Part shown: piece by piece, positions 1 through 11,117 of the stretch
How the letters are laid out: each line of letters opens with the position of its first letter
How positions within the stretch are numbered: position 1 is the first letter of the stretch
Assembly (NCBI GenBank): GCA_019918135.1
Contig: WBZZ01003023.1
Span: forward strand, 71,606-135,605
DNA: 64,000 nucleotides
Direction: 5' to 3'
DNA from: Paulinella micropora
Taxonomy: Eukaryota; Cercozoa; Imbricatea; Euglyphida; Paulinellidae
The notes under the pieces: model-generated
Told to the model about the DNA's origin: nothing
Seen by the model: the letters and a program-made list of their open reading frames with translations, nothing else
The model's database searches: none
Translations under genes and position numbers: made by a program

Positions 1-303
1 CTTAACGGTCGTGGATCACGAGCTTTAGCGGTTGTTACACCAGAGGAGGCGGCCCAGCCCCGTGCCAAAGATCTGGCGGCGGCGGCTGTGCAGCCCCCGC
101 GTGTCAAGATCGAGACTTACGAGGTTTCTTTCGGACCCGTCTCGCGCCAACCGCCGCGCACTACCCCAGTGCTGTGCCTTAGAACGCCAGCTGACTGGAA
201 CGTGTACCTGGAGCTCGTGCTAAATGTGCCCTACACAAAACTAAGCCCGGTCGCGCGCCAATGGCTAGAGAAGAGATTACGTGCGAGCGCGGTGTTGCTC
301 TGA
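1..303 (+). CDS. C-terminal end of an unidentified protein, cut by window edge
   Basis: The frame beginning at base 1 is open until the TGA at 301-303, giving about 100 residues with no need for a start inside the window; the gene therefore most likely starts upstream. The last 70 residues are mixed hydrophobic and charged (WNVYLELVLNVPYTKLSP) and look like a folded domain end. I do not recognise the family. It converges on the large minus-strand gene ending at 546. The 304-545 gap shows nothing I can name. Confidence 0.45.
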   Translation, partial: LNGRGSRALAVVTPEEAAQPRAKDLAAAAVQPPRVKIETYEVSFGPVSRQPPRTTPVLCLRTPADWNVYLELVLNVPYTKLSPVARQWLEKRLRASAVLL

Positions 304-545
304 TAAAAAAAAGCAGATATCTTTACGAGTGGTTGGAAGTGGGAAGGAAAAAGAAGGGGAGGGGACAGCGGAAGTTTAGGCAACGAAACGGTAGAGGGCG
401 CGCGGAGGAATGCCGTGTGTGCATGCGCGCGCTAAGCGCGCAACTTCGTAGCTCCTTAGTGATCCAGCAGCGGCAATAACCACTGCTGCCCCGAACTGGG
501 GAGCTGCCGCGGGCTGCACCCGCGCTGGAGCATGTTGTAAGTAGT

Positions 546-3500
546 TCAATCGTCCTGTGACCGCAGCCGCAGAACCTGCCGCGGATCGATATCAGGCCCT
601 GGTTCGTAGAAGGTGCAGGGCGAAAACGTGATCACGCACGAGGTTAGCGATTCCAGCTGGTTGTTATGTGCCGGGTGCTGAACAACCGTGTGTATTGCTG
701 CTCCGTGCGCTAGTTTAAGCTGGCCCCGCCCCGGCACGGGTTCTTCTGCAAGGACTTGCGTAACGGCCTCGGCTTTTTTAGCTGTGGGATCTAAGGTCTT
801 AGACTCTTTCTTTCTTCCGTCCCTGTTCGTGTACTCGTACATCGAATTTACCCCACCCGGTCCTGTTGGCAGAATTGTTACGACGCTGTTGTTGGAGTAC
901 GGCCTACGGCCCGCCTCAAACCAGCCCAGCAAGGTGCCTGGCTGCGGCCTTAGTCCCGAGACAAAGTACCAGCCGTTCGTGTTCTGAGGCAGGTGCTCTC
1001 TTAAGGGGAAAAAATAGTACATGAAACTTGTTCTGTTCCCGGCGGCCCCCCCGGCGACGATTGGCACGTCTTGCAACACCGAATTTAGGTCCAGCAACAA
1101 ACGACTCGTGTCTCTGTTGCTCCAGCGCTGTTGCGTCTATCGTCTGGGCCACGGTGTCGGCATCGATAAAAATCCGTACGTATTGTTGCTGGACCTGGGA
1201 CCAGTAGTTGGTTGCGGCCTCTCGTGCAATTACGTCGTCGGTCGTTGGTCGGCCGCGGACCCGGTCGACCATATCATCAAGCTGGTCTCTAATACCTGTA
1301 CCTACCCCGGTAGTTTCGGCCCGCCAATCCCTCGTGCACGATAAAATAATCATGTCCGAAACACTGTCAATCCAGGTCCTGGTACTCGTGTTGGCTAGCT
1401 CGGCGTAGATATTAGCCCGCCGTCTGTTTGCTAGATCTCCTCTGATATCTACTAAGGTCCGTTCACGAGCCAGCTGTTGCTGATACTCGAGCAAACTTAG
1501 GACCTCCCTGTTCGTAGATATGCCGGGCATAAAGTGCTGCCCGATCAGGGCCACCAAGCCACGGAGCCTTCTTTCATCAACTTCCACGCGCACGCCCACA
1601 TAGCGGCCGCGGTGATCCCAAGAGCGCTCAACGGTTTGCAGGTCGGAACTCTCGTCTAAATTCACGAGTTCCTGGTACAGCGTGTCACGCGCCCGCTGTT
1701 GCAGGTTGGTGGGCCTCAGGGCCAGCGACCCGTAATAGCTCCCCCGACAGTGCGGCGCGTCTGGCACCCTCCGCCGGACCTCTGTGTAGATCATCTGCAT
1801 AATCATGCTCCACCGGGGCACGAATTTGCTCTGCAGGTTGTCTGACGAAACCTTGGCCTCGTAGCTCAGCTCACTGAGCTCGTGAGTCTTCAGGATCCAG
1901 TGAAAAGACTCGAACCAAACAGTAGCTAGCTCCGAATAATCGTAGGGTGTGCCAAAAGCGGCCAGGAAATCCCGCGTGAATAACACGATCGTGTGCAGGC
2001 GCGCCTCAAATTCCAGCAGCCAGCTAAGCATTTTGCTCTGCGAGTCTGGGTCCCAGGCATGGTAAACGAACGACCTGGCCTCATTTTGGTCTTGTGAGGA
2101 AACCCCCAAGAAGAGCCAGAGAGCGTTCCAGACACTGTTCTTCATGGGTGCTGTCTCGAGGATATTTTCACGTTGCAGTTCGTAACATTTCTGTAAAAAC
2201 CTATTGCTCCACAGCGGGGGGTCCTTGAGTGCACAATAGGTCCCGCTCGCTAACCCAGCCGTAAAGAGAACAGGGAACCTGAAGCCCAACACCTGGGCCG
2301 CCCCCGCCCTGATTTCGGTGTCGTAGCGCTGCCATTCCAGGGCCTGCCAGCCCTCGTTGCAGGTTTCCACGAGGCGCTTCACGAAGTTCCGCTCGGGCCG
2401 TTCGCCTACACGCAGCACCTTCTGTTCGAAGTGTTCCTGGCCTACCGTCCACGGGTGCGCGGGAAGTCCGTGTTTGTTCTCTGTTTTCAATTCGACCGTC
2501 AACCTCATGCAGTCCAGCGTGTCGTTGCACGACTGGGCCCGCCACACATCCAGCTCGAAAAGAAACGTCGAGCCGTTCCTCGCGAGTTTTTCTTCCACTA
2601 TTTGCTTCGTCAGCAGCTGCGGGTACAAGAGGATTTTTAGAGCCGTCAAACAGTGGTAGCCGTAACCTTGAAGACCGCGTACAACGACAGAAACTTGCTG
2701 TTCAGCAGCCTCTCTTCGTCCGGCAAATTTTCCAGGCGAGCCAAGTGCTCTTGTAAAGTCACACTCTCGCGCGCAAAGGAATAGTCCGAGTTGTCGTAGA
2801 AGTTCGAGCTGTCGTGCGTTACCTTGGTCCACAGATTTTTCATGAGATGAGTAAAGGGTACCATGGAGAAGTCCACTCTGGGTATGTTGTCTTTCAAACT
2901 CCACATCGTCTCGCGTTGCAGGTTGCTCCACAGCAAGGCCAGAACTGCCAGCGCCTTGTCCCGGTGCTGCCACAAGCTAAAGTCGTAATCCCACCTTTCC
3001 CAAAACACTGCAAGTCCTTGCTGGGCTGTTGAGCTTAGCTTAGTCCGCACCCTGTACCAATCTCTTTTGTCTAGCAGGCCGTGCAGCCTCCTAAGCTCCG
3101 CCATTTGAATAATCGTAGACGTTACATTCGGCGAGTCTAGCCGTATGGTGTTCGTGGCGTTGCCTAGTACGGCCTTATAGATCGCGTCTATTGCCGCGTC
3201 CAATAGTATATAAGCAGCAATGACCAGGGTTTCCTGAGTCACCCTCGTCCCTAGTGCGCTGACCGCTCGGCGGATCAATTTGCAGATCGAGTCTCTTGTC
3301 GTTAACGCCTTCAAAGTGTCCACCCCTACGTTCTTCAGAATCTGCGACAGTTGGTAGCTCAGCAGATTTTCTTTTTCGGAGTCCTGCCCCGACACAACCC
3401 CTGCTGCCCGCAGAGCCTGGTCGCAGAGTTCTTGGACCGAGTCATCCGGACGTTCTTCTTCTTTGCCCTGCGTTAGGGCTTCGCGGGCGCCATTGAAACC

Positions 3501-4004
3501 AACCGCGAGCTGGAAATAAGTGGGCCTGGAATCGAATCTCTGGAGCGGGTGATCTAAAACATCCTGCACATATATATAATCATGCAACGAAAATCCGGCG
3601 CTAATGCCGATATTGTGGAGCGTACTTATGGTTACCACATCAACCCGGAATTGGAGCGCGATACCAGTAACGTACACCAGGCCGCCGGGGAGGATCAGGG
3701 TCAGGGCCTGACCTAGAAAGGGCCCCAGCGCCTCGTAACCAGCCCAAAGCAGTCGATTGCAGCACGTGCACACATTGCAGCAACACTGCCACCAGAGGCG
3801 GAGGCACGTGGCGCATTTACCACGCGTGATTAAGGGTACGAGTTCTTGGCATGACGGGCACTCTCTGCGAGCTCGGGCCACCACTGACTTGTTTTCGGCC
3901 CTCCGTAATATCAGCTGCTCGTAGTGAAGAAGAAACTGCCGGAGGAGTGGGACGTTACTTTGTGTTGTCAGCTTTCTGTACAAAGCAATCGTCTCCGGCT
4001 CCAT
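546..4004 (-). CDS. Very large orphan protein with Cys-rich, hydrophobic N-terminus
   Basis: About 1,130 residues read from the ATG at 4004. The first part (to 2667) has a Cys cluster near residues 33-75 (CPSCQ, CATC, then a CC/CNVC/CC run), then hydrophobic stretches that could be membrane segments. The rest is mixed alpha/beta with no motif I know. Two breaks occur. At 2617-2666 a 50-base GT-AG intron restores the frame in phase 0. Near 1105 a one-base shift moves to another frame that stays open to 546. Fusing the pieces is inference, supported by continuous protein-like composition across both joins. The start was chosen because residues before it are low-complexity translation of a pyrimidine-rich spacer. 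No function can be assigned; a structural or virulence role is possible. Confidence 0.55.
2617..2666 (-). other. Predicted 50-base spliceosomal intron, phase 0
   Basis: On the minus strand it begins GTTACGG and ends TACCCGCAG. Removing it joins a frame that would stop within 20 bases to the next open frame, without changing phase. Its length matches the other introns here (41-58 bases for most). Confidence 0.5.
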
Positions 4005-4337
4005 CGCTTCTGCCTTTGTTTTACTATTTTTTTTTTGTTTCTTTCTACGCTGCGATGGTTCCTGTCTCAAGTTTCTTTTTTTGTTGCTTTTCCATATCCT
4101 TCCCCCCTTTTTTCCCCGCCCCTGCCCCCCTCCCCCACCCTCCTTTCTCTCCACACGGTTCACTCTGCCACCTTTTTTTTACCCCTCCCCCCTCCCCTTC
4201 CCACCGGTGAAGAAACCAAAAGAAAAAAAAGAAATGCAGCACGATTTAAAAGAAGAAGACAATGGACGTGCGGCTTTGAGGAAAATGTCTTTTGGTTTTT
4301 TTTCCCTTGGGGCACTTTTTTTTTCGTTTGTTGCTAG
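4005..4337. other. Pyrimidine-rich spacer
   Basis: No gene seen. On the plus strand it holds T runs and C-rich blocks, so on the coding (minus) strand it is purine-rich A/G. It separates two minus-strand genes and may contain the 3' end of one transcript and promoter of the other. Confidence 0.6.
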
Positions 4338-5219
4338 CTAGTTTGCGGGCGCGCTCTGGTAGCCCTTGACCAGGACCAGGCGGTAGCCCCGGCAGCAACC
4401 GATGCCGCCGCCGCGCGCCAGTGCCACCGCTGTGGCGACACTACTGACTGCCGCCGCTGCTATTAGCCAGCCGCCGTACAGCCGCCACACCAGCCGCAGC
4501 CGGTAGCGTTCGTCCTCCAGCGCGCGGCCCTCGAGGAACGGCGCGAGCTTGAAGTCGGCGGGGTCCAGCACACGCACCAGCTCGGCCCTGCCCAGCACGT
4601 CGGCCCGGAACGTGCCGTTCACGGCCAGCTCGCCGCCGCCTGCTGAAATTAGCGTTTCGCGCAGGCTCCAGTGGGCCAGTGTCACGTTCCACACTATTGA
4701 GGGTCCCGACAGCATGTTCAGCAGCACGAAGTACGGGACCGACGCGCCGCGCGCGGACGCCGCGAACGCCAGCTCGCCCGGCAGGAAAAAGCAGTCCGCC
4801 CCGGACAACTGCGGCGCCGTTCTCGGCGGGGCCAGCGACAGGTCCGCGTACATGCCGCCGTACTTGTGCAGCAGCATCAGGCCCGAGGCCGCGCGTTGAA
4901 CAGACGGGGGCAGACGTTCGTACGCTTCCCACACCTCGGGAAAGTACAGCCTGGCGATGCAGTTCGTTTGCTCCTGCGGCCACAGCACGTGCTTTGCGTT
5001 TGTCGCGCGCGACCAGAGCAGGCTCCTGCTCCAGTACGTGGCGAGCAGCTTGTCGTTTAGCGAGGCGGGGCTGACGAGCACCTGGTGCAGGCAGTCGCTG
5101 GCATTGCACGGCTGCGCGACCGTCTGCAGCCTGGCCCAGCACGGATCCAGCGCGCTCGCCACCCCGACGATGACGCCTAGCAGCCAGACCATTGAAGCTG
5201 TCATAACCATCCAGACCAT
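4338..5219 (-). CDS. GT32-like (DXD) glycosyltransferase, membrane-anchored
   Basis: 293 residues. Residues 1-24 are a hydrophobic signal anchor. Near residues 112-128 the segment GLMLLHKYGGMYADLSLAPP matches the GT32/OCH1 core, where the family normally has YGG-Y-D-D; here the second acidic residue of the DXD motif is Ser. Near the C-terminus a hydrophobic stretch (LIAAAAVSSVATAVALA) is a likely second membrane segment followed by a basic tail. The family transfers sugars in the secretory pathway, so a virus could use it to decorate virion or host-surface glycoproteins. The changed DXD leaves activity in doubt. A TATA-like stretch (ATATATAA read on the minus strand) lies just upstream. GC content is high and no break is seen. 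Confidence 0.7.
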   Translation of the reverse strand: MVWMVMTASMVWLLGVIVGVASALDPCWARLQTVAQPCNASDCLHQVLVSPASLNDKLLATYWSRSLLWSRATNAKHVLWPQEQTNCIARLYFPEVWEAYERLPPSVQRAASGLMLLHKYGGMYADLSLAPPRTAPQLSGADCFFLPGELAFAASARGASVPYFVLLNMLSGPSIVWNVTLAHWSLRETLISAGGGELAVNGTFRADVLGRAELVRVLDPADFKLAPFLEGRALEDERYRLRLVWRLYGGWLIAAAAVSSVATAVALARGGGIGCCRGYRLVLVKGYQSAPAN

Positions 5220-5579
5220 TATATATCTGTGGTGGTGGTAATTGTCTTCCCTTTTGTTTTTCTTAACGCTGTTTTTTTTTTTTCTGGTGCTCTCTGCCCT
5301 TCTGTTGTTTCTGCAAATAGCACCACCCGCCTTGTTTCCTTTTTTCTTCTCCCTCCTGTGCGTCCACCCCCCCTACCCCCCCCCCCCCGGTTTCCTCATT
5401 GCCCGGCCCGCCCTTTTTGCTGGGAAAAAAGACACATTTCTTTTTCATTTTTTTTTTGGGTAGAGATAGATAAAATCGCAGCCTGAGCCACGTGAAAATC
5501 TTTTTTAAATTAATATCTTGAAATTTGTTTTGGTTGACTTCCTTGCCGCCCTGCCATTTTCTCTTGCTCGGCCTGCTGT
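5220..5579. other. Spacer with poly-T and poly-C tracts
   Basis: No gene. Contains T runs at about 5272-5283 and a C run at about 5379-5388. Presumed promoter region of the minus-strand glycosyltransferase gene and 3' region of the DUF1152 gene. Confidence 0.55.
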
Positions 5580-6896
5580 CTATTGTCCAGATTGAGACGA
5601 GACGGTCAGCGAAACTGAAAGATGCTGCGCAGCGGGCGTCTCCTTCTCCAGCGGTAACTGGATCACGTAGTAAGCAGCCAGCCCCTGGAACAACTTGGTG
5701 ATCTTGGCCAAGTCATCAGCCGCGTCGAATTCAGCGGTGATGACTGTCCCCTTGTTAGGGTCGCGTTTCACATCCTCGCGTTTTAGCAGATAGTCTTTTA
5801 AATAATCATTTTTTAGGGCCTCCAAATCTGCATCGGACCTGTCTTTGCCTTTCTTCAGCAGCTGTTTGTAAATTTCGCGGGTTTGGATGTAGTTGCCGTT
5901 GGCGCGCCCCTTCTCGCGCACGGTTTCCGCAAACTCTGCCTCCTGCAGGACCGTGCACAAAGACTCCCCCAGGCCGTCGTCCGTGGTCACGGTTGCTTTG
6001 TTGTCTTCGGCCCACTTGTACATGTTCTCCAGGGCTTTTGCAGGGGTCGTGTGCGAGTCCACGCCCGCGCCCGCCACGTGGATCTGCAGGCTCTTGAAAC
6101 CCTTGATCTTTCCTTCCTTGAATAGCGCTTGTAGCGCTAGGCACACTCTCACGTCCCGTCCGTCTCGGTCAGGGCTTGTAATGTCACTGCCCGCGTCGAA
6201 CAGGCGCACCTCGAAGCCGCCGTCCTCGTCGCCGACTGTATTGCTGAGGTACCTGGCCATCGCTGCTTTCATTGGTATCATGTCACCCGTTTCGGTTGTA
6301 GGGGTCATGTAAGGATTAGCGATGATTTTTTCAAAGCCTTTGTACTGATCCCTGAATTGCTCGGTGCTCAAACTCTCCGCCGCAAGCGAACAGTAGACGA
6401 AATCCGCGTTTGCCAGGCTTACTTGCAGTTGTTGGATTCGTTCTGCGCGGTCTTTGTTTTTGGGCGCTAGCTTGTCCAAGAGACCGTCGTTTAGGCCGTT
6501 TGTAAAAGCACCGACGCCGACTCCGGGGACCTCGAACGCCTGGCTGCTCTGCAGCACGTCTGTCTCAATTTGCAGGGCTTTGAACCACTGGTCTGCTTCA
6601 TCGAGTGTCAGCTGAGGCCGCGATGCGCTAGGCGGTCTTTTCTTTTTAGGATCAACGTTGTTCAGCATGGCTTTCTCGTACCCATCAGCCCAGAAATAGC
6701 CAGCGGTCACGGGGTAGTACGTGCGTTTTCCCGGGGGTTGTCCAAGAGCTTCTTTCTTTCTTGCCGCATAAACTTTGTAGGCGGCAATCCCAAGAGCAAG
6801 CACGCCCTGGAAATCTCCGCCGCCACCGGCGCCGACAAGCACGATTTTCTTGAACACTGGATTGTCGCAACTTACGTCAGTGCATTTCTTCTCCAT
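5580..6896 (-). CDS. DUF1152-family protein
   Basis: 438 residues from the ATG at 6896; upstream codons are low-complexity spacer. Residues 17-30 (KIVLVGAGGGGDFQGVL) match the glycine-rich N-terminal motif of DUF1152, a nucleotide-binding-like loop. Around residues 230-250 the family's second signature appears as FDAGSDITSPDRDGRD, followed by a hydrophobic helix (VCLALQALF). HVAGAGVDSH near residue 275 fits the third conserved patch. The family is of unknown biochemical function, found in bacteria, archaea and scattered eukaryotes; no enzymatic role can be claimed. It is unbroken, unlike many neighbours. Presence beside a glycosyltransferase suggests an accessory metabolic or host-interaction island acquired by transfer (inference). 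Confidence 0.7.
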   Translation of the reverse strand: MEKKCTDVSCDNPVFKKIVLVGAGGGGDFQGVLALGIAAYKVYAARKKEALGQPPGKRTYYPVTAGYFWADGYEKAMLNNVDPKKKRPPSASRPQLTLDEADQWFKALQIETDVLQSSQAFEVPGVGVGAFTNGLNDGLLDKLAPKNKDRAERIQQLQVSLANADFVYCSLAAESLSTEQFRDQYKGFEKIIANPYMTPTTETGDMIPMKAAMARYLSNTVGDEDGGFEVRLFDAGSDITSPDRDGRDVRVCLALQALFKEGKIKGFKSLQIHVAGAGVDSHTTPAKALENMYKWAEDNKATVTTDDGLGESLCTVLQEAEFAETVREKGRANGNYIQTREIYKQLLKKGKDRSDADLEALKNDYLKDYLLKREDVKRDPNKGTVITAEFDAADDLAKITKLFQGLAAYYVIQLPLEKETPAAQHLSVSLTVSSQSGQ

Positions 6897-7644
6897 CTTT
6901 GGGAATTTAGAAGAAAAGAACAAACTAAGCACGAATTCTGCCTTGTCTCGTTGACGGGAAAAGATATTAGCAAAAGTGGGGTTCGGGGGGGGGGCCAGAG
7001 TTCTTTCTTTTTGCGCCGCCCCCCCCCCCCATCTCTTTCTCCCAACCCACCGCCAAGAAAAAAGAAAAAGACCTGCCAAATTTGCCAGAATGGCAAGGGA
7101 GGGGGGGGCCGGCGCCCGGAAAAAAAGAAAACGAGCTTTTTTGGGATAGAGCAAGAGAGAGAGACAAAGCAGTCTTCTGTTTGTTTACAACGACCTTTTT
7201 TCTTTGTCTGGTCGCCGGCCCCCCGCGTTCTCCACGTCCAACCTCCGTCCGGGTTGGGGGGATTTGCCGCTCTATCCCCCACCTCCTCATGCTTCCACAC
7301 CCTCATTTCCACCCTTTTTTTTTCCTCCTTTCTTTTTTTTCTTTTTTTTCCCTTTCTTTTTCTTTTCTTTTTGGTTGGCCGCCAGAAAATTAATTCAGCA
7401 CCCGTTCAGAAAAAAATGTATTGAGAAGACCGGCCCCCCTGCCTCCCCCGTCTTTTCTGCCCCCCTCCGCAAATCCCTTACGCTACCAACAAAGTTTTAG
7501 CAAACAATTCTTAATATTGAAAAAAAAACCCTGACCTCTTCCCCCTTTGGGTGGGCTGTCCTGCAGAAAGTCGCGCCGTAGTTGTACAACTTAAAAAAAA
7601 AAAGGTGCATTTATTGATGCTAAAGATTTTGCAAAATTTGTTTT
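6897..7644. other. 750-base spacer, homopolymer-rich, no gene
   Basis: Contains C runs near 7018-7030, G runs near 6986-6993 and 7099-7107, and long T-rich blocks at 7313-7372. Open frames here are low-complexity translations of these tracts and were not accepted. An A run followed by TTTATTGATG lies near 7590-7618, close to the downstream minus-strand gene end. Confidence 0.6.
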
Positions 7645-9268
7645 TCAGTCTCCAAGCAGCTGTGACGCCGATCTTTCCAAGTACGAGTCACAAACTTGTT
7701 CTCTAAATTCATCTACGAGGCCAGCGCTTGTTAACCTTGGGTGTAGGTTTCGTTGCAACCAGGACGTTAGTGTACTCCAGGTTTCTTCGCTAGTAACCTG
7801 GTGGTCTAGGAGCAGGGTTTGCAGCTTAGGTAGCTGGAGCAGCAGCTCTGGTTGCTGCCAGCCGGCAATTACGTCGTTATCTCTTGCAATCAGCGACAGT
7901 AGCTGCAAGTTGTTCAAGCGTAAAGCGGCCAGCACCTGCAGCCCGACTTCAGTCCCTGACCAGAGCTTTTCTAGCGCCAGCACTCGCAACTTGAGGCCCG
8001 TAGGGAAATGAGCCAGAAGGGACTCGCATCTCGGATCTCGCGCTCTTAGCTGCCTGAGCTGGGGGGCGTCACCCAGGAGCGTGACATCCCCCGGCTCTTC
8101 GCCGCGCAGGCAATAGTCCAGGTGCAGTAGCCGCAGATGCTCGCGGTTCACGTGTTGGAGCACGTCGAAGTTGATGTGCGGGAAACCCTGCAGCCTCAGA
8201 GCTCGCAGTCTTAGTTTTCGAAGGCTGGGGCAGTCCTTCAGGTCGTAACTGCTCAGGTCGTGGCCGCGGCGGGCGTCTTCTGTTAGGCAGAGCTCTTCCA
8301 GAGCAGTCAGCGCTCGCAGCACAAGCTCCAACGAAGCGGCGCCTAGACGGCAGCCATGGAGTGACAGCTTTTTCAGCGCGGGCGGCATTCTGGTGAAATC
8401 CCTAGCTAGTTTGGAGCGCAATTTCTCATCGAGGGCCGGGTCGTGCCGGTCTCCGTTTAGGCGCTTGAAGGAGACGCTCAGCTCGCGCAGCTCCGGTAGG
8501 CAGGGTAGCTCTGTCTTGTCTTCTCGCAAGTACCAATGCACAGAGTCTGTGTCGCCTTGAAAGTGCAGTGCCCTGACTTGAGTGGGCCAATTTGCAAGAT
8601 TCAGCTGTCCATGATCGATGATCAACAGGTCGGCGCGCACGCCGCTTAGGTCTACCCCAGTCATGTCCTTTTTCGAACGCTCTGGGCGTGCGAGATCGAG
8701 TTGCTTAAAGCGCAGCACCGCCAGCAACTTGACATCATCATGTTCTGGACTTTCTAAGTAGCAGTAAAAGAACGACACTTTCGCTTTGGCCCACACCGGC
8801 GCCCAACGCCGGAGCATACCGACGCAACCTTCGTCAGCCAGATCCAAACTCTCGGTGAAGGCTAGGCTGGACCACACGTCGCTGTTGGAAAGAACAACAA
8901 CCTGCGCAGAGACTTCGAGGCAGAGGCCACGCACAGAGCGTCCGGAAGCTTCACGCGGCTGAGCACGCAGGGCCAGATATCAGCCGGCAGCATCTCTAGC
9001 CATGCCTAAGGGCGAAGCCAGCAAAACAACAACCACAAAAAAGAATGAGCAGAAACTGAACCTGCGGGGGTTCGCTTGCAATGTCTTCTTGGCTTGTGGC
9101 ATGACCGAGCCAGCCCCCCCAACCCCCCCCCCCCCCAAAAAATAAAGAACAGAAAAAAGCAGGGGACAAAAGAGGAGGGAAAGGAAGAGAAGTGTACTTT
9201 AGGGTCTCTGAGGTACGGCACCTCTTGGCGGCCGGGGGGCCGTCTGTTGAGCTCTTGTCACTCATCAT
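7645..9268 (-). CDS. F-box / leucine-rich-repeat protein A
   Basis: Substrate-adaptor type protein: F-boxes bind Skp1 of SCF ubiquitin ligases and LRRs choose the target. An F-box begins at the ATG at 8993 (MLPADIWPCVLSRVKLP, then CVASASKSL). Near 8900 the frame shifts by one base into the long LRR frame, which runs to 7645 with repeats of the L-x-x-L-x-L type (LRELSVSF, LKKLSLHGC, LRKLRLRAL, LRLLHLDYC, LRVLALEKL). A short basic leader at 9268 (MMSDKSSTDGPPAAKRC) resembles the leaders of the two sister genes and can be joined by a 221-base GT-AG intron (8996-9216); this is tentative. Alternatively translation starts at 8993. Divergent from gene B, with a poly-G/C spacer between. Confidence 0.65.
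8996..9216 (-). other. Tentative 221-base intron in F-box/LRR gene A
   Basis: Minus-strand donor GTACCTCAG after a basic leader, acceptor GGCTAG just before the F-box. Splicing is in phase (split Gln codon). It contains a poly-G run and is longer than the other introns, so it is uncertain. Confidence 0.3.
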
Positions 9269-9660
9269 AGCCGCCTAACAAAAAAAAAATCGTCAACAAG
9301 GCTCTTAAATTTCTTTTTGTGTGTAAGACTACCGAAAGAGACTCCAAGAAACAAAAAGAAAGCCTGGCCAAATTTTTTTTCAGGCAGTGGGGAAGAAAAA
9401 AAAAGAGGGTAGGGTGCAATTTAAGGGGCAGGCGCGGGGCCGGCGGGCCGGTTGGGGGGGGGGGGGGCAAAGGTTCGAGCACCGGCCCGCCCCCCCCCCC
9501 CCCTCTCTCTCTAGCCGGCTTCCCCCCCCCCCCCCCCCACCGCGCGCCTTTGTCTTAGTTTCCGCTCGTCCCTTTTTTCCTTTTGGCTTCTGCTTTTGGC
9601 TTTGCTTTGCTTTTTCTCTTTCTCTCTCTTTCTCAGCCCCAAGCCAGCCACAGCCTGTCG
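9269..9660. other. Divergent spacer with paired poly-G and poly-C tracts
   Basis: Lies between the divergent F-box/LRR genes A and B, so it should hold both promoters. Contains a G run (about 9454-9467) and two C runs (about 9490-9503 and 9522-9538), able to form G-rich/C-rich secondary structure. No gene. Confidence 0.6.
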
Positions 9661-11117
9661 ATGAACGGCCCGCACCGCGGTAGAAAGCGCCAAAAAAGAG
9701 CGCTTTCGCCCAGCCATGACAGTCTGTCGGCAGACGTGGTCCGGCTGCTCCTTGCCTTTCTGCCGCACCTAGATTTGCTGCGTTTGTCACGAGTGTGCCG
9801 CGGCGGGCTCTGGGGCTCCGACCGCTGGCGGCCCACGGAGCTGGTGCTGCCCTGCCTTCCGCCTAAAGCGGCGTTGCTCGCGCTGCGCGCGCGAGGCTCT
9901 TCGATTACCGAGGCGGTGGTGGATACCGCGGCGTTCGAGGGTTCGGGGACACTGGCGGAGTGCGCCAGCTGCTTGCCAGGCGTTCGCTCGCTGCGGCTCG
10001 TGTCCTGGAGAAAAGACGCCGACGACGTTCGGGCCCTGGCCGGCCTCACAATGTTGCAACAGCTGTCGTTCGAGTACTGCCGGGGCCTTTCCGCGACTGT
10101 ACTCTCACCGCTAGCCGCGCTGGTCCGGCTGCGCCGGGCTCGCTTCTTTAGGTGTGGCTGGCTGCCCGCCCTGGGCTGGCTCGTGAGTGTCCCGGCGCTA
10201 ACTGAGCTCGACTTGTCGGGCTCCTACCAGCAACGCGACGACCTCGACGCGCTGCTGCGGCTGCTGCCGCGGTTGCGCGTGTTGTCACTGCCCGACTACA
10301 AAAGTTATCGCTGCCCCGAGGGGCTGGCGGAGCTCACGGAGCTCAGGAGCCTGCGATTTCCTTCGACGCGTACCGTGTGCCGGACCGCCGTGCCCGTGCT
10401 GCGGCGCCTGGGGCACCTGAAGAATTGTGCCTCCAGTACTGTGCGGTCAAGGCACAGGACGTGGCGGAACTGCTGGCCTGCCTGGCGAGTCTGCCCGAGC
10501 TGCGGAGCCTGGCCTGGCACGACACTTTCGGTATGCTGGACGACTCGTGCGCGGATGGTCGCATCAGGCTGCGGGTCGAACGGTTGACACTCTGTAACGC
10601 GGCGCTGCGCTCCTCACGCTTCTTCAGCTGCTGGCCCAACCTGAGCGCGCTGACCTTCACCAAGGCGTTGTTCTTGGAGGAGCTGGACCACATTGCGGCT
10701 GTGGCCGAGGACGTCGTGCTGTCCGGCTGCCTGTGTTTGCACGGGCTGCGTTTCGGCAGCGCGCCCAGGCTGCAGAAGTTAACCATCACCGACTGTGCAA
10801 CTGAGCTCGACCTGCGGGCCATGGGCCCGACTCCGCGCCTGCGCGAGCTGACGCTAGAGAACGTGGCGGGCGTCTCGAACTTGTGCGCGCTACTCACGGA
10901 CAGCCCCGCGCTGTCGAGCCTGAGCCTCAGCGGGACGCCGCTCGACCTGCAAAATAACAGGGACTTGCAACTCTTGCAAAAAAGAATCCCTTGCAAGTTT
11001 TTGGGGTTTGTAGACGGTCCTTCCCGCCCCCCCCCCCCACGTTCCTCGATCCCGAAGTTGGTGGTCTGGGCACACAAATACACCAAAAGAAGAAATGCCA
11101 GCATTCTCAGCGATTGA
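9661..11117 (+). CDS. F-box / leucine-rich-repeat protein B
   Basis: About 485 residues. A short basic leader (GPHRGRKRQKR) is followed by an F-box at residues 20-50 (LSADVVRLLLAFLPHLDLLR then LSRVCRGGLW) and then irregular LRRs (VRSLRLVSW, LQQLSFEYC, LTELDLSGS, LRVLSLPDY). One base appears lost near 10425: the upstream frame loses LRR character there and the next frame continues it (ELCLQYC) to the stop at 11117. The C-terminus has a Pro run translated from a C tract and a basic end. Probable SCF adaptor. The gene is parallel to gene C and divergent from gene A; the three are paralogues in domain layout. The indel may be a sequencing error. Confidence 0.65.
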
